Both the position numbers and the translations under genes were made by a program. Shown piece after piece: positions 45,520-55,460 of a DNA stretch of 64,000 bases (position 1 is the first letter of the stretch; every line of letters starts with the position of its first letter). A model generated the notes under the pieces. That model searched no databases and had not been told where the DNA came from. It worked only from the letters and a program-made list of their open reading frames with translations. This stretch comes from Palleronia sp. LCG004. Its GTDB lineage: Bacteria; Pseudomonadota; Alphaproteobacteria; Rhodobacterales; Rhodobacteraceae. Location of the stretch: NCBI RefSeq assembly GCF_032931615.1, contig NZ_CP136759.1:558001-622000 (forward strand). The letters are read 5' to 3'.

Positions 45520-45810
45520 CTAGCCAGTGGCAGCCTCACTGGCGCAGGCGCGTTCGCCGAGAAGCGCCACGAGCACCTCGACATGCCGCGCGAAGCTGTA
45601 GCTCGCCTCGCGTGCCTTGCGCTGTTCGTTCAATCGGTCCTCCAGCACCAGGAGCGTGTCAAGATAGGTCTGCCCGTCGACCGGCGCATGTGCGCCGACG
45701 ATACGGGAGAGAGCGGCGTCACGGTCGTAGTCGACGAGCCCGAAACGCGCCGCGCTGAGAAGCAGGCGAGGACGGCGCAGGGTCGCGAGCCGGGTTTGGA
45801 TGTCGGACAT
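45520..45810 (-). CDS. DUF6477-family small protein
   Basis: 96 residues from MSDIQTRLATLRRPRLLLSAARFGLVDYDRDAALSRIVG, a small family I recognise in Rhodobacteraceae, usually next to a DUF6456 protein as here. Mostly helical, cytoplasmic, function unknown. I chose the ATG at 45810 (AGGAGC-type site upstream) over one 45 bases earlier. It is divergent from the DUF6456 gene, sharing about 244 bases of upstream region. Confidence 0.8.
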   Translation of the reverse strand: MSDIQTRLATLRRPRLLLSAARFGLVDYDRDAALSRIVGAHAPVDGQTYLDTLLVLEDRLNEQRKAREASYSFARHVEVLVALLGERACASEAATG

Positions 45811-45913
45811 GCAGGTGCTCCTTCGCTGTGATGCGACGAGCTTTGACACAACCAAAAGATGTGTTGCGTCCAGGTGACGCGTTGCGAACGGCGGTCACGA
45901 TTTGCGTTAAATA

Positions 45914-45961
45914 TTTGTAAGCAATGGTTTGTAAGCAGCCATCCTGTTAACCTACTGCTAA
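45914..45961. promoter_or_regulatory. Direct repeat TTTGTAAGCA and CtrA-like site before the DUF6456 gene
   Basis: TTTGTAAGCA occurs at 45914-45923 and 45928-45937, 14 bases apart. Next to it, TTAA-CCTACTG-CTAA (45947-45961) matches the CtrA box TTAA-N7-TTAA at seven of eight positions. CtrA control is a hypothesis from sequence likeness. Confidence 0.35.
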
Positions 45962-46054
45962 CCAATGCAACCGAGGGTTGTATAGTGTGCAGAAGGCCAT
46001 GGGGAGCCCATGGAATAAAGCCGAATGGCTGTGCTGAACTGGGGGAACGGACAC

Positions 46055-47104
46055 ATGACGACGAGCGCTAGCGACCAGTTACCGGATTGGGTACCCGATA
46101 CGGCACGACTGTATCTCAAGCATACGGTGGGTGGCGAATCAATCCGGGCGCTGGCGCGGCAATCGAATTGTCATGCCTCGACGGTACTGAGGCAGATTCG
46201 GCGCTGCGAGCAGCTTCGGGACGATCCCCTTATTGACCATGCGCTGCAGCGTCTCGGACGGCAGCGAGCGGGTGCTTCGGCATCCCGCGGGACAAGTGGA
46301 GCCGTTCCAATGAAACATACGAAGTTCGAAGACACGCCGAGCGAGGAGCTGATCGCCAGCGAAGCCCGTCGCATCCTGCGCCGGCTGAGCGAGCCCGGTG
46401 CCTGCCTCGCCGTGGCGCAGGGCATGGAAAAGGCCGTCGTCGTTCGCGAGAACAAGGACGGACAGACAGTGCGCACTGGCACCGTCGATGCTGAGATCGC
46501 CGAGGCCATGGCGCTCAAGGGATGGATCGGCACGACCGGTTCGGGCCGCGTCGCGCGTTATCATATCAAGCCGTCCGGCCGTGTCGCTCTCAAGGACATG
46601 CTGAGCGAGATCGAGGTGCCGGCCTCCGAGGCCGAGGAGGCGGACCCGCGCGGCCTTCGCTACGGCACCGTCGAAAGCCCGGTGATGATGCTGGCGCGGC
46701 GGCGAGACAAGAATGGCGAGGTGTTCCTTACGGAAGACCTCGTTCGGGCCGCCGAACGGCTGCGCGAGGATTTCGAGCTCGCCCGGATGGGCGATGGTGG
46801 CGGTGAGCAGAACTGGGAAGAGATGATGGCGCAGGCCGATGCGCCCGAACTCGATCCGGGAGTGTTCCACGGGCCGGGCGTCGAGGCTGCGCGTTCCCGC
46901 GTTCAGGCAGCCATGCAGGATCTCGGTCCGGGCCTCGGCGATGTGGTGCTGAGAGCCTGCTGCCACCTCGAGGGGATGGAATCGATCGAGGCACGCATGG
47001 GCTGGGCCGCGCGGTCGGGCAAGATCGTGCTCCGGATCGGCCTGCAGCGGCTCAAGCGGCATTTCAAGCTCACGCAGGGATCGCTCTCGCCGATGATAGG
47101 GTGA
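46055..47104 (+). CDS. DUF6456-domain HTH protein
   Basis: 349 residues. An N-terminal HTH (LYLKHTVGGESIRALARQSNCHASTVLRQIRRCE) is followed by a winged-helix-like region (ADEIAEAMALKGWIGTTGSGRVARYHIKPSGRVALKDML type). The C-terminal DUF6456 domain is AAERLREDFELARMGDGGGEQNWEEM...LGDVVLRACCHLEGMESIEARMGWAARSGKIVLRIGLQRLKRHF. I chose the ATG at 46055, which has GGGGGA at a good distance, over the ATG 30 bases upstream. Probably a transcriptional or phage-terminase-like DNA-binding regulator; targets unknown. A terminator follows at 47137. Confidence 0.85.
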   Translation: MTTSASDQLPDWVPDTARLYLKHTVGGESIRALARQSNCHASTVLRQIRRCEQLRDDPLIDHALQRLGRQRAGASASRGTSGAVPMKHTKFEDTPSEELIASEARRILRRLSEPGACLAVAQGMEKAVVVRENKDGQTVRTGTVDAEIAEAMALKGWIGTTGSGRVARYHIKPSGRVALKDMLSEIEVPASEAEEADPRGLRYGTVESPVMMLARRRDKNGEVFLTEDLVRAAERLREDFELARMGDGGGEQNWEEMMAQADAPELDPGVFHGPGVEAARSRVQAAMQDLGPGLGDVVLRACCHLEGMESIEARMGWAARSGKIVLRIGLQRLKRHFKLTQGSLSPMIG

Positions 47105-47445
47105 GCGCCAGAATTTCCGTTTCCACCATCGGTGACAGGCCCGCCCGGAGCGATCCCGGCGGGCCTCTTTCGTATTGGGCAGGGATTCGGCCGGGATTGT
47201 GCGGGGGCCCGTTCGTCATGCCAGCTTGCCCCCGGGGACGCCCTTTCAGCGTCATCGGTAGTATTGAATCAGGCCGAACATATCCGTGCCTGCAGTAGAA
47301 GTGGATCGGCGCACGGCCCGGCAGTTGATTGCCTGGCGAGAGCGGTGCCCCGTCCTTACCCTCGCGTTCTCGCAAAATCCGGCCAATGTCGGTCGTCGAT
47401 CAGGTTCGCGCTGGATTGTTTGAGCGCAGACTGCCAAGAAGCCCT
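47105..47445. other. Gene-free stretch after the DUF6456 gene
   Basis: Contains the terminator at 47137-47170 and then the upstream region of the histidine kinase gene. No other feature recognised; part of the right end may be coding if the kinase uses an earlier start (47386 or 47329). Confidence 0.5.
47137..47170 (+). terminator. Rho-independent terminator after the DUF6456 gene
   Basis: Stem AGGCCCGCC (47137-47145) with GGCGGGCCT (47158-47166), followed by CTTTCG. GC-rich stem, 12-base loop, short T-run. Confidence 0.75.
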
Positions 47446-48537
47446 ATGGCCGATGGTGGATCTATGTACGAGTCTGACTGGAATGAGCGCGAACGCCGCG
47501 CGACGCTTCACAGCTATGGGCTGACACCCAACGACGATACCACGTCGCTGGATGAGATCGTTCGTCTGACCGCACGGATCCTCGACAAGCCGATGGCCTT
47601 CATCTCGCTGGTCGAGGCCGATCGCCAATGGTTCCTGTCCCGCCACGGCGTCGAGGTCGACGGTGCACCGATCGCCATGTCGATATGTCGTCTCATCATG
47701 GAAACGCCCGGCGTGACCGTCATCCGCGACACGTTCGCGGACGACCGGACCCGCGACAACCCGCTCTGTCATGGCGATGGGGGCTTTCGCTTTTACGCGG
47801 GAACGCCGCTGATCGCGCGCAACGGTCGCAGCCTTGGTGCGCTCGCGGTTCTGGGAACGGAGCCTTCCGATCTCGATGCGCTCGGGATCGAGGTTCTCGA
47901 ATCGCAGGGCCGGCAGGTGATGGCGCAGCTCAACCTGCGAAAGGCTCTGCGCCGCGCCGATATCATGCGGCGCGAGGTGGATCACCGGGTCAAGAACTCG
48001 CTGCAATCGGTGGCGTCGCTTACCCGGATCCAGGCCCGTCAGGTACATTCCGACGAGGCACGCGAGGCGCTCGAAAATGTGGGTCGTCGGATCAACACCG
48101 TCGCTGCCCTGAATCAGCAGCTCTATGCCTCCGACAGCGACCGGACGGTACAGCTCAAGCCCTTCCTGCGCTCGATCGTGGATCTGATCCGCGAGAGCAT
48201 TGCCGACGAGATTAACATCGACCTTGAGGCACAGGATCTCGCGATAGATGCGGGCATGGCGGGTGCCATAGCGATCATTGTCAACGAATTCACCACGAAC
48301 TCTGCTAAGCACGCCTTCGAAGAGGGTCAGTCGGGGACGGTAACGATCACGGCGCGGCTTGCCGCACCGGGACGCTTCACGCTGATTTGCCGCGACGACG
48401 GACGGGGGCTCGATCCCGAACGGATGGGCACGGGGCTCGGCATCTCGATCCTCGACAGCGCGATCGACCAGCTGAGCGGAGAGAAGGTTCTTCTCGACCG
48501 GCCCGGTCATGGAATTCAGGTGACCTGCAGGCTCTGA
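47446..48537 (+). CDS. GAF-domain sensor histidine kinase (HisKA_2 type)
   Basis: About 363 residues. The N-terminal GAF domain (LDEIVRLTARILDKPMAFISLVEADRQWFLSRHGVEV... FRFYAGTPLIARNGRSLGALAVLG) is followed by a HisKA_2 H-box, MRREVDHRVKNSLQSVASLTRIQAR. The HATPase domain has IIVNEFTTNSAKHAF (N-box), DDGRGLDPERMGTGLGISIL and a C-terminal GIQVTCRL. No membrane segment, so cytoplasmic. This class often acts in light, general stress or partner-switch pathways of alphaproteobacteria. No response regulator lies adjacent. The start is uncertain (47386, 47446 and 47464 are all possible). Confidence 0.88.
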   Translation: MADGGSMYESDWNERERRATLHSYGLTPNDDTTSLDEIVRLTARILDKPMAFISLVEADRQWFLSRHGVEVDGAPIAMSICRLIMETPGVTVIRDTFADDRTRDNPLCHGDGGFRFYAGTPLIARNGRSLGALAVLGTEPSDLDALGIEVLESQGRQVMAQLNLRKALRRADIMRREVDHRVKNSLQSVASLTRIQARQVHSDEAREALENVGRRINTVAALNQQLYASDSDRTVQLKPFLRSIVDLIRESIADEINIDLEAQDLAIDAGMAGAIAIIVNEFTTNSAKHAFEEGQSGTVTITARLAAPGRFTLICRDDGRGLDPERMGTGLGISILDSAIDQLSGEKVLLDRPGHGIQVTCRL

Positions 48538-48636
48538 TTGCCATGATCCGCGCGCAAGGCCGCCATGTCTCGCTGCGCGCCATCTTGGACAAGTCGGGGG
48601 CGATGCCTTAGATGATCGGCAAGGAGGAGTGTGCCC

Positions 48637-49584
48637 ATGCCCCGCGACTTGAAGATCCCCGAGCAGCGCCACCCGGAAAAAGCCCGCCGCGCCGAGACGC
48701 CGCGCCTCAAGAAGCCGGACTGGATCCGCGTGAAGGCCCCGAGCGGCGATGGCTACAAGGCGACGCGCGACATCATGCGCGAACACAAGCTTGTCACCGT
48801 CTGCGAAGAAGCGGGCTGCCCAAATGTGGGCGAGTGCTGGTCGCAGGGTCATGCCACGATGATGATCATGGGCGAGATCTGTACCCGCGGTTGCACCTTC
48901 TGCAACGTGGCAACGGGCCGCCCGGATGCGCTCGATGTGTTCGAGCCGGGACGCGTCGCCGACGCGGTCAAGAAGCTCGGCCTCAATCACGTGGTCATTA
49001 CATCCGTCGATCGGGACGACGTTGATGACGGCGGGGCTGCCCACATCGCCCAGACAATCCGCGCGACGCGCCGGCAAAGCCCCGGCACGACGATCGAGGT
49101 CTTGACGCCGGATTTCCTGCGTTGCGGTCCCGATGCGCTCGAGACGGTGGTCGATGCAAGGCCCGATGTATTCAACCATAATCTCGAAACCGTTCCGGGT
49201 CTTTATCCTGAGGTACGGCCCGGCGCGCGGTACTTCCATTCGTTGCGGCTCCTGCAGCGGGTGAAGGAGCTCGATCCGTCGATGTTCACGAAGTCCGGTA
49301 TCATGGTGGGCTTGGGCGAGGACCGTCAGGCCGTGATGCAGGTGATGGATGACATGCGTGCGGCCGACGTCGATTTCATCACGATCGGCCAGTATCTCCA
49401 GCCGACCTCGCGTCACCATGCGGTCAACCGCTTCGTTACGCCCGAGGAATTCGCAAGCTACGAGAAAGCCGCCTGGGGCAAGGGATTCCTGATGGTCTCT
49501 GCCACGCCGCTTACACGGTCGAGCTATCATGCAGGAGACGATTTTGCCCGCCTGAAGGATGCACGGGAAAAGTCACTGGCCTGA
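48637..49584 (+). CDS. lipA: Lipoyl synthase
   Basis: 315 residues, inserts sulfur into octanoyl chains to make lipoyl groups. The auxiliary cluster cysteines are in [12 protein letters not shown], and the radical-SAM cluster is [10 protein letters not shown] (CxxxCxxC). The C-terminal RSSYHAG carries the conserved Ser ligand. I chose the ATG at 48637 with AAGGAGGAG ending 7 bases upstream; a GTG six bases earlier is in frame but too close to that site. A strong terminator follows. Confidence 0.98.
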   Translation: MPRDLKIPEQRHPEKARRAETPRLKKPDWIRVKAPSGDGYKATRDIMREHKLVTVCEEAGCPNVGECWSQGHATMMIMGEICTRGCTFCNVATGRPDALDVFEPGRVADAVKKLGLNHVVITSVDRDDVDDGGAAHIAQTIRATRRQSPGTTIEVLTPDFLRCGPDALETVVDARPDVFNHNLETVPGLYPEVRPGARYFHSLRLLQRVKELDPSMFTKSGIMVGLGEDRQAVMQVMDDMRAADVDFITIGQYLQPTSRHHAVNRFVTPEEFASYEKAAWGKGFLMVSATPLTRSSYHAGDDFARLKDAREKSLA

Positions 49585-49617
49585 GCGGTCCTCCGTATAG
49601 CGCCCTGCATGAAGAAA

Positions 49618-49650
49618 AGCCCGCGGTCCTTTCGGACGCGCGGGCTTTTT
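49618..49650 (+). terminator. Rho-independent terminator after lipA
   Basis: AGCCCGCG (49618-49625) pairs with CGCGGGCT (49639-49646), followed by a run of T to 49650. An A-run precedes the stem, so it could also work for the convergent DUF882 gene. Confidence 0.88.
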
Positions 49651-49675
49651 CAGGCCTGAGGCTCGGAAGGGGGGC

Positions 49676-50245
49676 TCAGCGGCCCCAACTGCGGACCGGG
49701 CCACAATCCATATGAACAAAGTTCGAGGACGAATACCGTCCGACGCCGCCTGCCGCACAGGCCGAGGCCGCGCTGAACATCTGGGCAACCGAACGCGAAT
49801 TCATCCGCAGATCGGCGGCTTCGCCGCTCAGATGACGCGAATTTTTCGCCACGCCCGACGACCGGCTGCGAAGCATATTGTTGGTCTGCGGGGAGCGGTA
49901 CCCCGAGATCAGCGTGTAGGCCTCGCTCGTATCCATCATGTTGTGGGCGGCTGCCATGATGTCGATCGTTCGGGTGTCGATCGACTTAACCTGTCCGTTG
50001 CGCCAATCGCGCATGAAGTGATTCACTTCGGCCAGGGCATCCTTGATGTAGTTTCCCTCGACCCAGTAGACGGTATCAAGGCTCTCGCCCGTGCGTCCGT
50101 TATACATCTTGATCCGGCGCACATCGCCAGCGCCACGCAAGAACCCGAAGGCTTGTGCGTATGTGGGCGCAGCGGTCACTGCCGTCGCTGCGAAGGCTCC
50201 CAGAAGGGCACGCCGTGTCAGACCCGTCGAGCGTGATTGTTCCAT
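49676..50245 (-). CDS. DUF882/YcbK-type peptidoglycan peptidase (M15-like)
   Basis: 189 residues from MEQSRSTGLTRRALLGAFAATAVTAAPTYAQA, a twin-arginine-type signal. The mature domain has the metal site HLSGEAADLR (HxxxxxxxD) and FVHMDCG (HxD), together with the typical SGYRSPQTNNMLRSRSSGVAKNSRH. DUF882 proteins such as E. coli MepK cut peptide cross-links in the cell wall. It ends at 49676 and is divergent from the L,D-transpeptidase gene, so cross-link synthesis and cleavage are encoded side by side. Confidence 0.9.
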   Translation of the reverse strand: MEQSRSTGLTRRALLGAFAATAVTAAPTYAQAFGFLRGAGDVRRIKMYNGRTGESLDTVYWVEGNYIKDALAEVNHFMRDWRNGQVKSIDTRTIDIMAAAHNMMDTSEAYTLISGYRSPQTNNMLRSRSSGVAKNSRHLSGEAADLRMNSRSVAQMFSAASACAAGGVGRYSSSNFVHMDCGPVRSWGR

Positions 50246-50569
50246 GAGATTCTGTCCCGTTTCCGTTTTTACCTGCCGATCGCGTTGATCGCGATTTTCG
50301 TTTGGCCTCATCGTCCGATTTTTATGACACGCCTTTGGCGATGCACCAAGGGGCGCGTGCAGCGAAACCGAATTTGGTTCCACAACCTCGGCGGGTTATC
50401 GCTCAAGATCCCTTGAGGTGCGGAGACTTGCGTTTCGGGGGCGACCTGTTGCGTGAAGGGCACGGTGGGCATCGTGATCAATCAGAGCGGTCTTGTTACG
50501 AGAATGTTCGTTGGCAAGTGGCAAGGCTGGTCCGAAGATCCGGGCAAAGGACGCCGACTCAGGCCAAGG
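50246..50569. promoter_or_regulatory. Divergent region between DUF882 peptidase and L,D-transpeptidase genes
   Basis: About 324 bases that must hold both promoters. No repeat, terminator or small gene recognised; an in-frame extension of the transpeptidase upstream lacks a signal-like start. Confidence 0.45.
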
Positions 50570-52180
50570 ATGATTGCGATGCTACCTAAAGGAACCCTCC
50601 GCATCGTCGGTATGACGCTCGCCTTCGTAACCGGGATCGGCGGCATGCCTGCCGCCGGTGCGACCGAGATCACGGCGTTCAAGCAAGCGGTCGCGATCGG
50701 CGCGGCCGAGGATCCGGCGCTCTCCGATTTCTACCGCGAGATCAACTATAGGGCGATCTGGACCGGCTCCTCCCCCGAGGATCGAGAGCGCCGCGCGGCC
50801 TTCCTGTCCATCGTGGGAGAGGCGGATGTCCACGGTCTACCCCAGGGCATCTATGACGAGGCGATCCTGCGCGACTTGATGGGCGGGGCCCGCAACGATC
50901 GCGATCGCGGCCGGGTGGAGGCCGAGCTCAGCCGTCTCCTGCTGACCTTCGTACGTCATCTCGAAACGGGTATCCTGGTGCCGTCCGAGGTCGACCGCGA
51001 TATCAAGCGCGAGGTTCCTCGACGCGACGGGGCAACCATCCTGCGCGAGTTCGCCCGGGCAGAACCCTACGCCTATCTGACCTCGCTTGCACCGCGCACG
51101 GCTGAATATGCGGGCCTCGTGCGCGAGAAAGCGAAGCTCGAAAGAATTGTCGCCGCGGGTGGATACGGGCCAACCGTTCCGGCGGGACGTCTCGAGTTGG
51201 GTGCCAGCGGGATGGGCGTCCTCGCACTCCGCGACAGGCTGATCTCGCTCGGCTATCTGCCAAGAACCGAAACAGCGCAATTCGACGCCGGGATGGAACT
51301 CGCCGTCGAAGCATTTCAAGCCGATCACGGGCTGAACAACGATGGCATCGTCGGGGGCGCGACGCTCGCGGCGCTCAATCGCAGTGCGGCGGAGAGGCTT
51401 GGGCAGGTCCTCGTCGCAATGGAGCGTGAACGCTGGATGAACCGCGATCTGGGCGACCGCCACATCCTCGTCAATCTCACTGATTTCAGAACCAGGATCG
51501 TCGTAGAGGGCGAAACGATCTTCGAGACGAGATCGGTCATCGGGGCTGACAAGGATGGTCAGCGCACGCCCGAATTCTCGGACGAGATGGATCACATTGT
51601 CATCAATCCGAGCTGGTACGTCCCGCGCTCCATCGTCGTAAATGAGTATTTGCCGGCGCTCCGGCGCAACCCCTACGCGCTCGGTTACATGGAAATCACC
51701 GACCGCCAAGGACGCGTGGTGAACCGCGGACATGGTTTTGCGCAATACAGTGCCGGCACTTTTCCGTTTGCCATGCGTCAACCACCGGGGCCGCGCAATG
51801 CGCTTGGGCTCGTGAAGTTCATGTTTCCTAATAGATACAACATATATCTGCATGATACTCCTGCGAAAAACCTTTTCTCCAGCGAGGTTCGCGCTTTCTC
51901 GCACGGCTGTATCCGGTTGGGTGATCCATTTGATTTCGCCTACGCACTGCTCGGCATGCAGAGCGATGATCCAGAGGGTGAATTTCAGCGGCATCTGCGC
52001 TCCGGGCGCGAGACGCGCGTCAACCTCGAGACGCCGGTTCCCGTTCACCTGATCTACCGAACGGCGATCGCGAAGCCCGGGGGCGGTGTCGAATATCGCG
52101 GCGACATCTATGGGCGCGATGCCCGAATTCTCGCCGCGCTTGGGGCCGCAGGGGTGGCGTTGCCCGGCCCGGGGAGCTAG
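50570..52180 (+). CDS. YcbB/LdtD-type L,D-transpeptidase
   Basis: 536 residues, periplasmic. A signal-like N-terminus ([28 protein letters not shown]) is followed by the YcbB scaffold region and a peptidoglycan-binding repeat ([15 protein letters not shown]...[26 protein letters not shown]). The YkuD catalytic domain ([44 protein letters not shown]) carries the nucleophile Cys in SHGCIRL. It makes 3-3 cross-links in peptidoglycan. The start is either 50570 or, nine bases later, 50579 (AAGG at better distance). Confidence 0.92.
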   Translation: MIAMLPKGTLRIVGMTLAFVTGIGGMPAAGATEITAFKQAVAIGAAEDPALSDFYREINYRAIWTGSSPEDRERRAAFLSIVGEADVHGLPQGIYDEAILRDLMGGARNDRDRGRVEAELSRLLLTFVRHLETGILVPSEVDRDIKREVPRRDGATILREFARAEPYAYLTSLAPRTAEYAGLVREKAKLERIVAAGGYGPTVPAGRLELGASGMGVLALRDRLISLGYLPRTETAQFDAGMELAVEAFQADHGLNNDGIVGGATLAALNRSAAERLGQVLVAMERERWMNRDLGDRHILVNLTDFRTRIVVEGETIFETRSVIGADKDGQRTPEFSDEMDHIVINPSWYVPRSIVVNEYLPALRRNPYALGYMEITDRQGRVVNRGHGFAQYSAGTFPFAMRQPPGPRNALGLVKFMFPNRYNIYLHDTPAKNLFSSEVRAFSHGCIRLGDPFDFAYALLGMQSDDPEGEFQRHLRSGRETRVNLETPVPVHLIYRTAIAKPGGGVEYRGDIYGRDARILAALGAAGVALPGPGS

Positions 52181-52218
52181 CTTTCGGCACTGGTCCACGC
52201 ACAATCGGGAAGCTCGAC

Positions 52219-53283
52219 ATGCCCCTCACGCTCGGCGACATCGCGAAGGGTCTGAATGGCCGGTTGATGGGTGATCCCGATCTGCCCATCACGGGTGCGG
52301 CGGAGCCGGCGGATGCAGGCCCGATGGATCTGGCTCTCGCCATGAGCCCGAAATACGCCGACCGCCTGGGCGAGGGACGCGCCCGTGCCGCAATCCTCTG
52401 GGAAGGTGCCGACTGGCGTGCGCTGGGTCTCGACGGCGCGCTTCACGTTCAGCGTCCGCGGCTCGCCATGGCGCATCTCAGCGCGATGATAGATCCCGGC
52501 CCCGAGATCGCGCCCGGCATCCACCCGACAGCCATAGTCGACCCCGGTGCCGAGATCGGTGCCGACCCCGCGATCGGTCCGTTCGTCGTCATCGGGCGCG
52601 GTGCCAAGATTGGCGATCGGGCAAGAATCGTCGCGCATTGCACGGTCGGCCCGGATGCGCAGCTTGGCGACGATGCGCTTCTTCATCCGAACGTCACGAT
52701 CCAGCACGGCGTGGTCATCGGCCACCGGTTCATCGCCCAGCCCGGCGCCGTGATCGGCGGCGACGGCCTGTCCTTCGTCACGCCGGAGGCGTCCGGCGTC
52801 GAAAAGGCGCGCGCCTCTCTCGTCGATCAGGGCGAGATCGTCGATCAATCCTGGACCCGCATCCACTCGCTCGGCACCGTTGTGATCGGCGACGATGTCG
52901 AGGTCGGTGCGAACACGACGATCGACCGTGGCACCATCCGCGCGACGCGCATCGGCAATGGCTGCAAGCTCGATAACCTCGTCCAGATCGCCCACAACGT
53001 CGTTATGGGACGCGATTGCCTCGCCGCGGCGCTGACTGGGATCGCGGGCTCCACCGTGATCGGTGACCGCTGCGTCTTCGGCGGCAATACCGGTGTCGCC
53101 GACAACATCCTGATCGGCGACGACGTAATCCTGACGGGCGGAACCAAGGTCGTTTCGAACGTTCCCGCCGGGCGGGTGATGATGGGATACCCGGCCGTCC
53201 GCCTCGATCAGCATGTCGACATCTACAAGGCATTGCGTCGATTGCCGCGCTTCATGCGCAGGTTCGCTGCGGAGCAGAAATAG
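52219..53283 (+). CDS. lpxD: UDP-3-O-acylglucosamine N-acyltransferase
   Basis: 354 residues, third step of lipid A synthesis, cytoplasmic. The N-terminal uridine-binding domain ([48 protein letters not shown]) is followed by a left-handed beta-helix of hexapeptide repeats ([37 protein letters not shown]). The catalytic His region is [15 protein letters not shown]. Start with GGGAAG upstream. It is followed by a dedicated acyl carrier protein and a ketosynthase, suggesting a local acyl-supply module. Confidence 0.97.
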   Translation: MPLTLGDIAKGLNGRLMGDPDLPITGAAEPADAGPMDLALAMSPKYADRLGEGRARAAILWEGADWRALGLDGALHVQRPRLAMAHLSAMIDPGPEIAPGIHPTAIVDPGAEIGADPAIGPFVVIGRGAKIGDRARIVAHCTVGPDAQLGDDALLHPNVTIQHGVVIGHRFIAQPGAVIGGDGLSFVTPEASGVEKARASLVDQGEIVDQSWTRIHSLGTVVIGDDVEVGANTTIDRGTIRATRIGNGCKLDNLVQIAHNVVMGRDCLAAALTGIAGSTVIGDRCVFGGNTGVADNILIGDDVILTGGTKVVSNVPAGRVMMGYPAVRLDQHVDIYKALRRLPRFMRRFAAEQK

Positions 53284-53354
53284 GTTTCAAACTTGGTAAT
53301 GGCCGACTAAATCAGCCGCGAGACACGGGGAGGCGGCAGGCACGAGGGGGCGAC

Positions 53355-53621
53355 ATGTCCGAGAACGTGAAGGCGAAGGTGATCGAGATCCTCGCCCAGC
53401 AGGCGATGGTCGATCCGTCGGACGTCGAGATGACGCAGACGCTCGACGATCTCGGGATCGACAGCATGGGCGTGGTCGAATCCATCTTCGCGATCGAGGA
53501 GGAATTCGACATTTCCGTACCGTTCAACGCCAACGATCCGGGGGCGGGCGAATTCGACATTTCCTCGGTCGCCTCCATCGTCGGTGCCGTGGAGGGTCTG
53601 GTCGCGGCGCAGAAGGCGTGA
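53355..53621 (+). CDS. Acyl carrier protein linked to lpxD
   Basis: 88 residues. The phosphopantetheine site is Ser37 in DDLGIDSMGVVESIFAIEEEFDISVPFN. It is clearly not the housekeeping AcpP (usual DSLDTVE replaced by DSMGVVE). Its stop overlaps the GTG of the following ketosynthase by four bases. Together with lpxD this suggests supply of an unusual acyl chain for lipid A, in the way AcpXL serves very-long-chain acylation in rhizobia; that analogy is inference. Confidence 0.9.
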   Translation: MSENVKAKVIEILAQQAMVDPSDVEMTQTLDDLGIDSMGVVESIFAIEEEFDISVPFNANDPGAGEFDISSVASIVGAVEGLVAAQKA

Positions 53622-54826
53622 GGCGCGTTGTCATCACCGGTGCGGGTACGATCAACGCACTCGGTGGATCGGTTCCGGAAACGCTCGAGGCAATGCGAGA
53701 GGGGCGTTGCGGAATCGGAAGGCTCGACATCCGCGATCTCGAGCGACTTTCGGTGCAGATCGGCGGTCAGGTCACCGGCTACGACGAGAACGACCATTTC
53801 AATCGCCAGCAGATCGCGCTTTACGACCGGTTCACCCAATTTGCGCTCTTGGCCGCTGGCGAAGCCATCGCTCAGTCCGGTGTGGTCTTCACAGACGAGA
53901 TCGCGGCACGCTCGGGCGTGGTGATGGGGACGTCGGGCGGCGGGCTCAACACCCAGGACGAGAATTACCGCGCCGTCTATGAGGAGGGGAAGAACCGTGT
54001 TCACCCCTTTGTCGTGCCGAAACTCATGAACAACGCGGCGACCAGCCACGTGTCGATGCAGCACAATCTGCAGGGGCCGAGCTTCACGGTCTCGACTGCC
54101 TGTGCATCCTCGAACCATGCGATCGGGCAAGCCTTCCAGATGGTCCGGACGGGCATGGCGGACGTGATGGTCACGGGCGGGACCGAAGCGATGCTTTGCT
54201 TCGGCGGGGTCAAGGCCTGGGAGGGCCTGCGCGTCATGTCCAAGGATGCCTGTCGTCCGTTCTCGGCGACCCGCAATGGCATGGTGCAAGGCGAGGGCGC
54301 AGGCATGTTCGTGCTCGAGGAATACGAGCATGCGAAAGCCCGAGGGGCCGAGATCCTGGCCGAGATCGCTGGCTTTGCCATGTCCTCGGACGCCGCAGAT
54401 ATCGTCATGCCCTCGAAACAGGGCGCGGCGCGGGCGATCCGCGGTGCAGTGGTCGACGCTCAGCTTCCGCTCGATGCAATCGGATACATCAATGCGCATG
54501 GCACCGGGACTGCAGCCAACGACAAGACCGAATGCGCGGCTGTCGCAGACGTGTTCGGTCACCACGCGAACGACCTGATGATCTCGAGCACCAAGTCCAT
54601 GCACGGCCATCTCATCGGCGGAACGGGCGCGGTGGAACTCCTCGCCTGCATCATGGCGTTGCGAGACGGGGTCGTCGCTCCGACGATCGGTTACGAGGAA
54701 CCCGACCCGGAATGCGCGCTCGACGTCGTACCCAATACTGCGCGCGAGGCACGGATCGATGTGGCGTTGTCGAACGCCTTTGCGTTCGGGGGACTCAACG
54801 CGGTACTGGCCCTGCGGCGGATCTGA
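53618..54826 (+). CDS. Beta-ketoacyl-ACP synthase (FabF-like)
   Basis: 402 residues from a GTG at 53618 coupled to the upstream ACP. Thiolase-fold condensing enzyme with nucleophile Cys in FTVSTACASSNHAIG and two His in NAHGTGTAANDKTE and STKSMHGHLIGGTGAVE. It elongates an acyl chain held by the partner ACP. The pairing with a private ACP resembles NodE/NodF and the rhizobial very-long-chain fatty acid cluster. Product unknown, probably used by the lipid A pathway given lpxD upstream. Confidence 0.92.
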   Translation: MRRVVITGAGTINALGGSVPETLEAMREGRCGIGRLDIRDLERLSVQIGGQVTGYDENDHFNRQQIALYDRFTQFALLAAGEAIAQSGVVFTDEIAARSGVVMGTSGGGLNTQDENYRAVYEEGKNRVHPFVVPKLMNNAATSHVSMQHNLQGPSFTVSTACASSNHAIGQAFQMVRTGMADVMVTGGTEAMLCFGGVKAWEGLRVMSKDACRPFSATRNGMVQGEGAGMFVLEEYEHAKARGAEILAEIAGFAMSSDAADIVMPSKQGAARAIRGAVVDAQLPLDAIGYINAHGTGTAANDKTECAAVADVFGHHANDLMISSTKSMHGHLIGGTGAVELLACIMALRDGVVAPTIGYEEPDPECALDVVPNTAREARIDVALSNAFAFGGLNAVLALRRI

Positions 54827-54851
54827 ACCTCTATCTGCCTTTCGAGATTGG

Positions 54852-54865
54852 GGTATTCCAATACC
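54852..54865. repeat. Palindrome GGTATT-CC-AATACC
   Basis: A perfect 6-2-6 inverted repeat in the region between the ketosynthase stop and rplM. Possible operator; function unknown. Confidence 0.4.
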
Positions 54866-54913
54866 ATAATTGTAAGGCATTCATTTCGCTGTATTTTATG
54901 GGGAAGGTCAGCA

Positions 54914-54941
54914 TTGACTGCGCGCGCGCGATCATTAGAAA
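54914..54941 (+). promoter_or_regulatory. Possible promoter of rplM-rpsI
   Basis: TTGACT (54914-54919) and TAGAAA (54936-54941) separated by 16 bases, about 55 bases before the rplM start. The -35 is good and the -10 is weak; assignment by eye. Confidence 0.4.
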
Positions 54942-54995
54942 GCGTCCATCCGAATTGACCGGGTCTTTGAGGCCCGCGAACGAACAGGAAAAGCC

Positions 54996-55460
54996 ATGAA
55001 AACCTTTACCGCTAAACCGGCGGATATCGAGAAGAAGTGGATCGTGATCGACGCCGACGGCCTCGTTCTCGGCCGTCTCGCATCGATCGTCGCCATGCGT
55101 CTGCGCGGCAAGCACAAGCCGTCCTTCACGCCGCACATGGATATGGGCGACAACGTCATCGTCATCAACGCCGAGAAGGTGCAGCTGACGGGCAAGAAGC
55201 GTGACAAGCCGAACTACTGGCACACGGGCTATCCGGGCGGGATCAAGTCGCGCACGACGCGCCAGATCCTCGAAGGCGCACATCCCGAGCGTGTCGTGAT
55301 GCAAGCCGTCAAGCGGATGCTGCCCGGCGGCCCGCTCAGCCGTCAGCAGATGACCCATCTGCGCGTCTATGCCGGCACCGAGCATGGTCACGAGGCCCAG
55401 AGCCCCGAGGCGCTCGATGTCAAATCCATGAACAAGAAGAACACGCGGGAGGCTTACTGA
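54996..55460 (+). CDS. rplM: Ribosomal protein L13
   Basis: 154 residues, [68 protein letters not shown], the standard L13 sequence, with [35 protein letters not shown] near the end. Assembles early into the 50S subunit. The stop overlaps the rpsI start by one base (TGATG). Normal length and intact. Confidence 0.99.
   Translation: MKTFTAKPADIEKKWIVIDADGLVLGRLASIVAMRLRGKHKPSFTPHMDMGDNVIVINAEKVQLTGKKRDKPNYWHTGYPGGIKSRTTRQILEGAHPERVVMQAVKRMLPGGPLSRQQMTHLRVYAGTEHGHEAQSPEALDVKSMNKKNTREAY

Noticed and set aside
47356..49530. A 724-residue open frame antisense to the histidine kinase and lipA genes
   Set aside because: Long antisense frames are expected in GC-rich coding DNA; the sense genes have clear family motifs and the antisense protein has none.
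50837..52204. A 455-residue open frame antisense to the L,D-transpeptidase gene
   Set aside because: Shadow of the transpeptidase coding frame; no domain or plausible start.
53312..54880. A 522-residue open frame antisense to the acp-ketosynthase genes
   Set aside because: Same reason: codon-phase shadow of real genes, with no recognisable domain.
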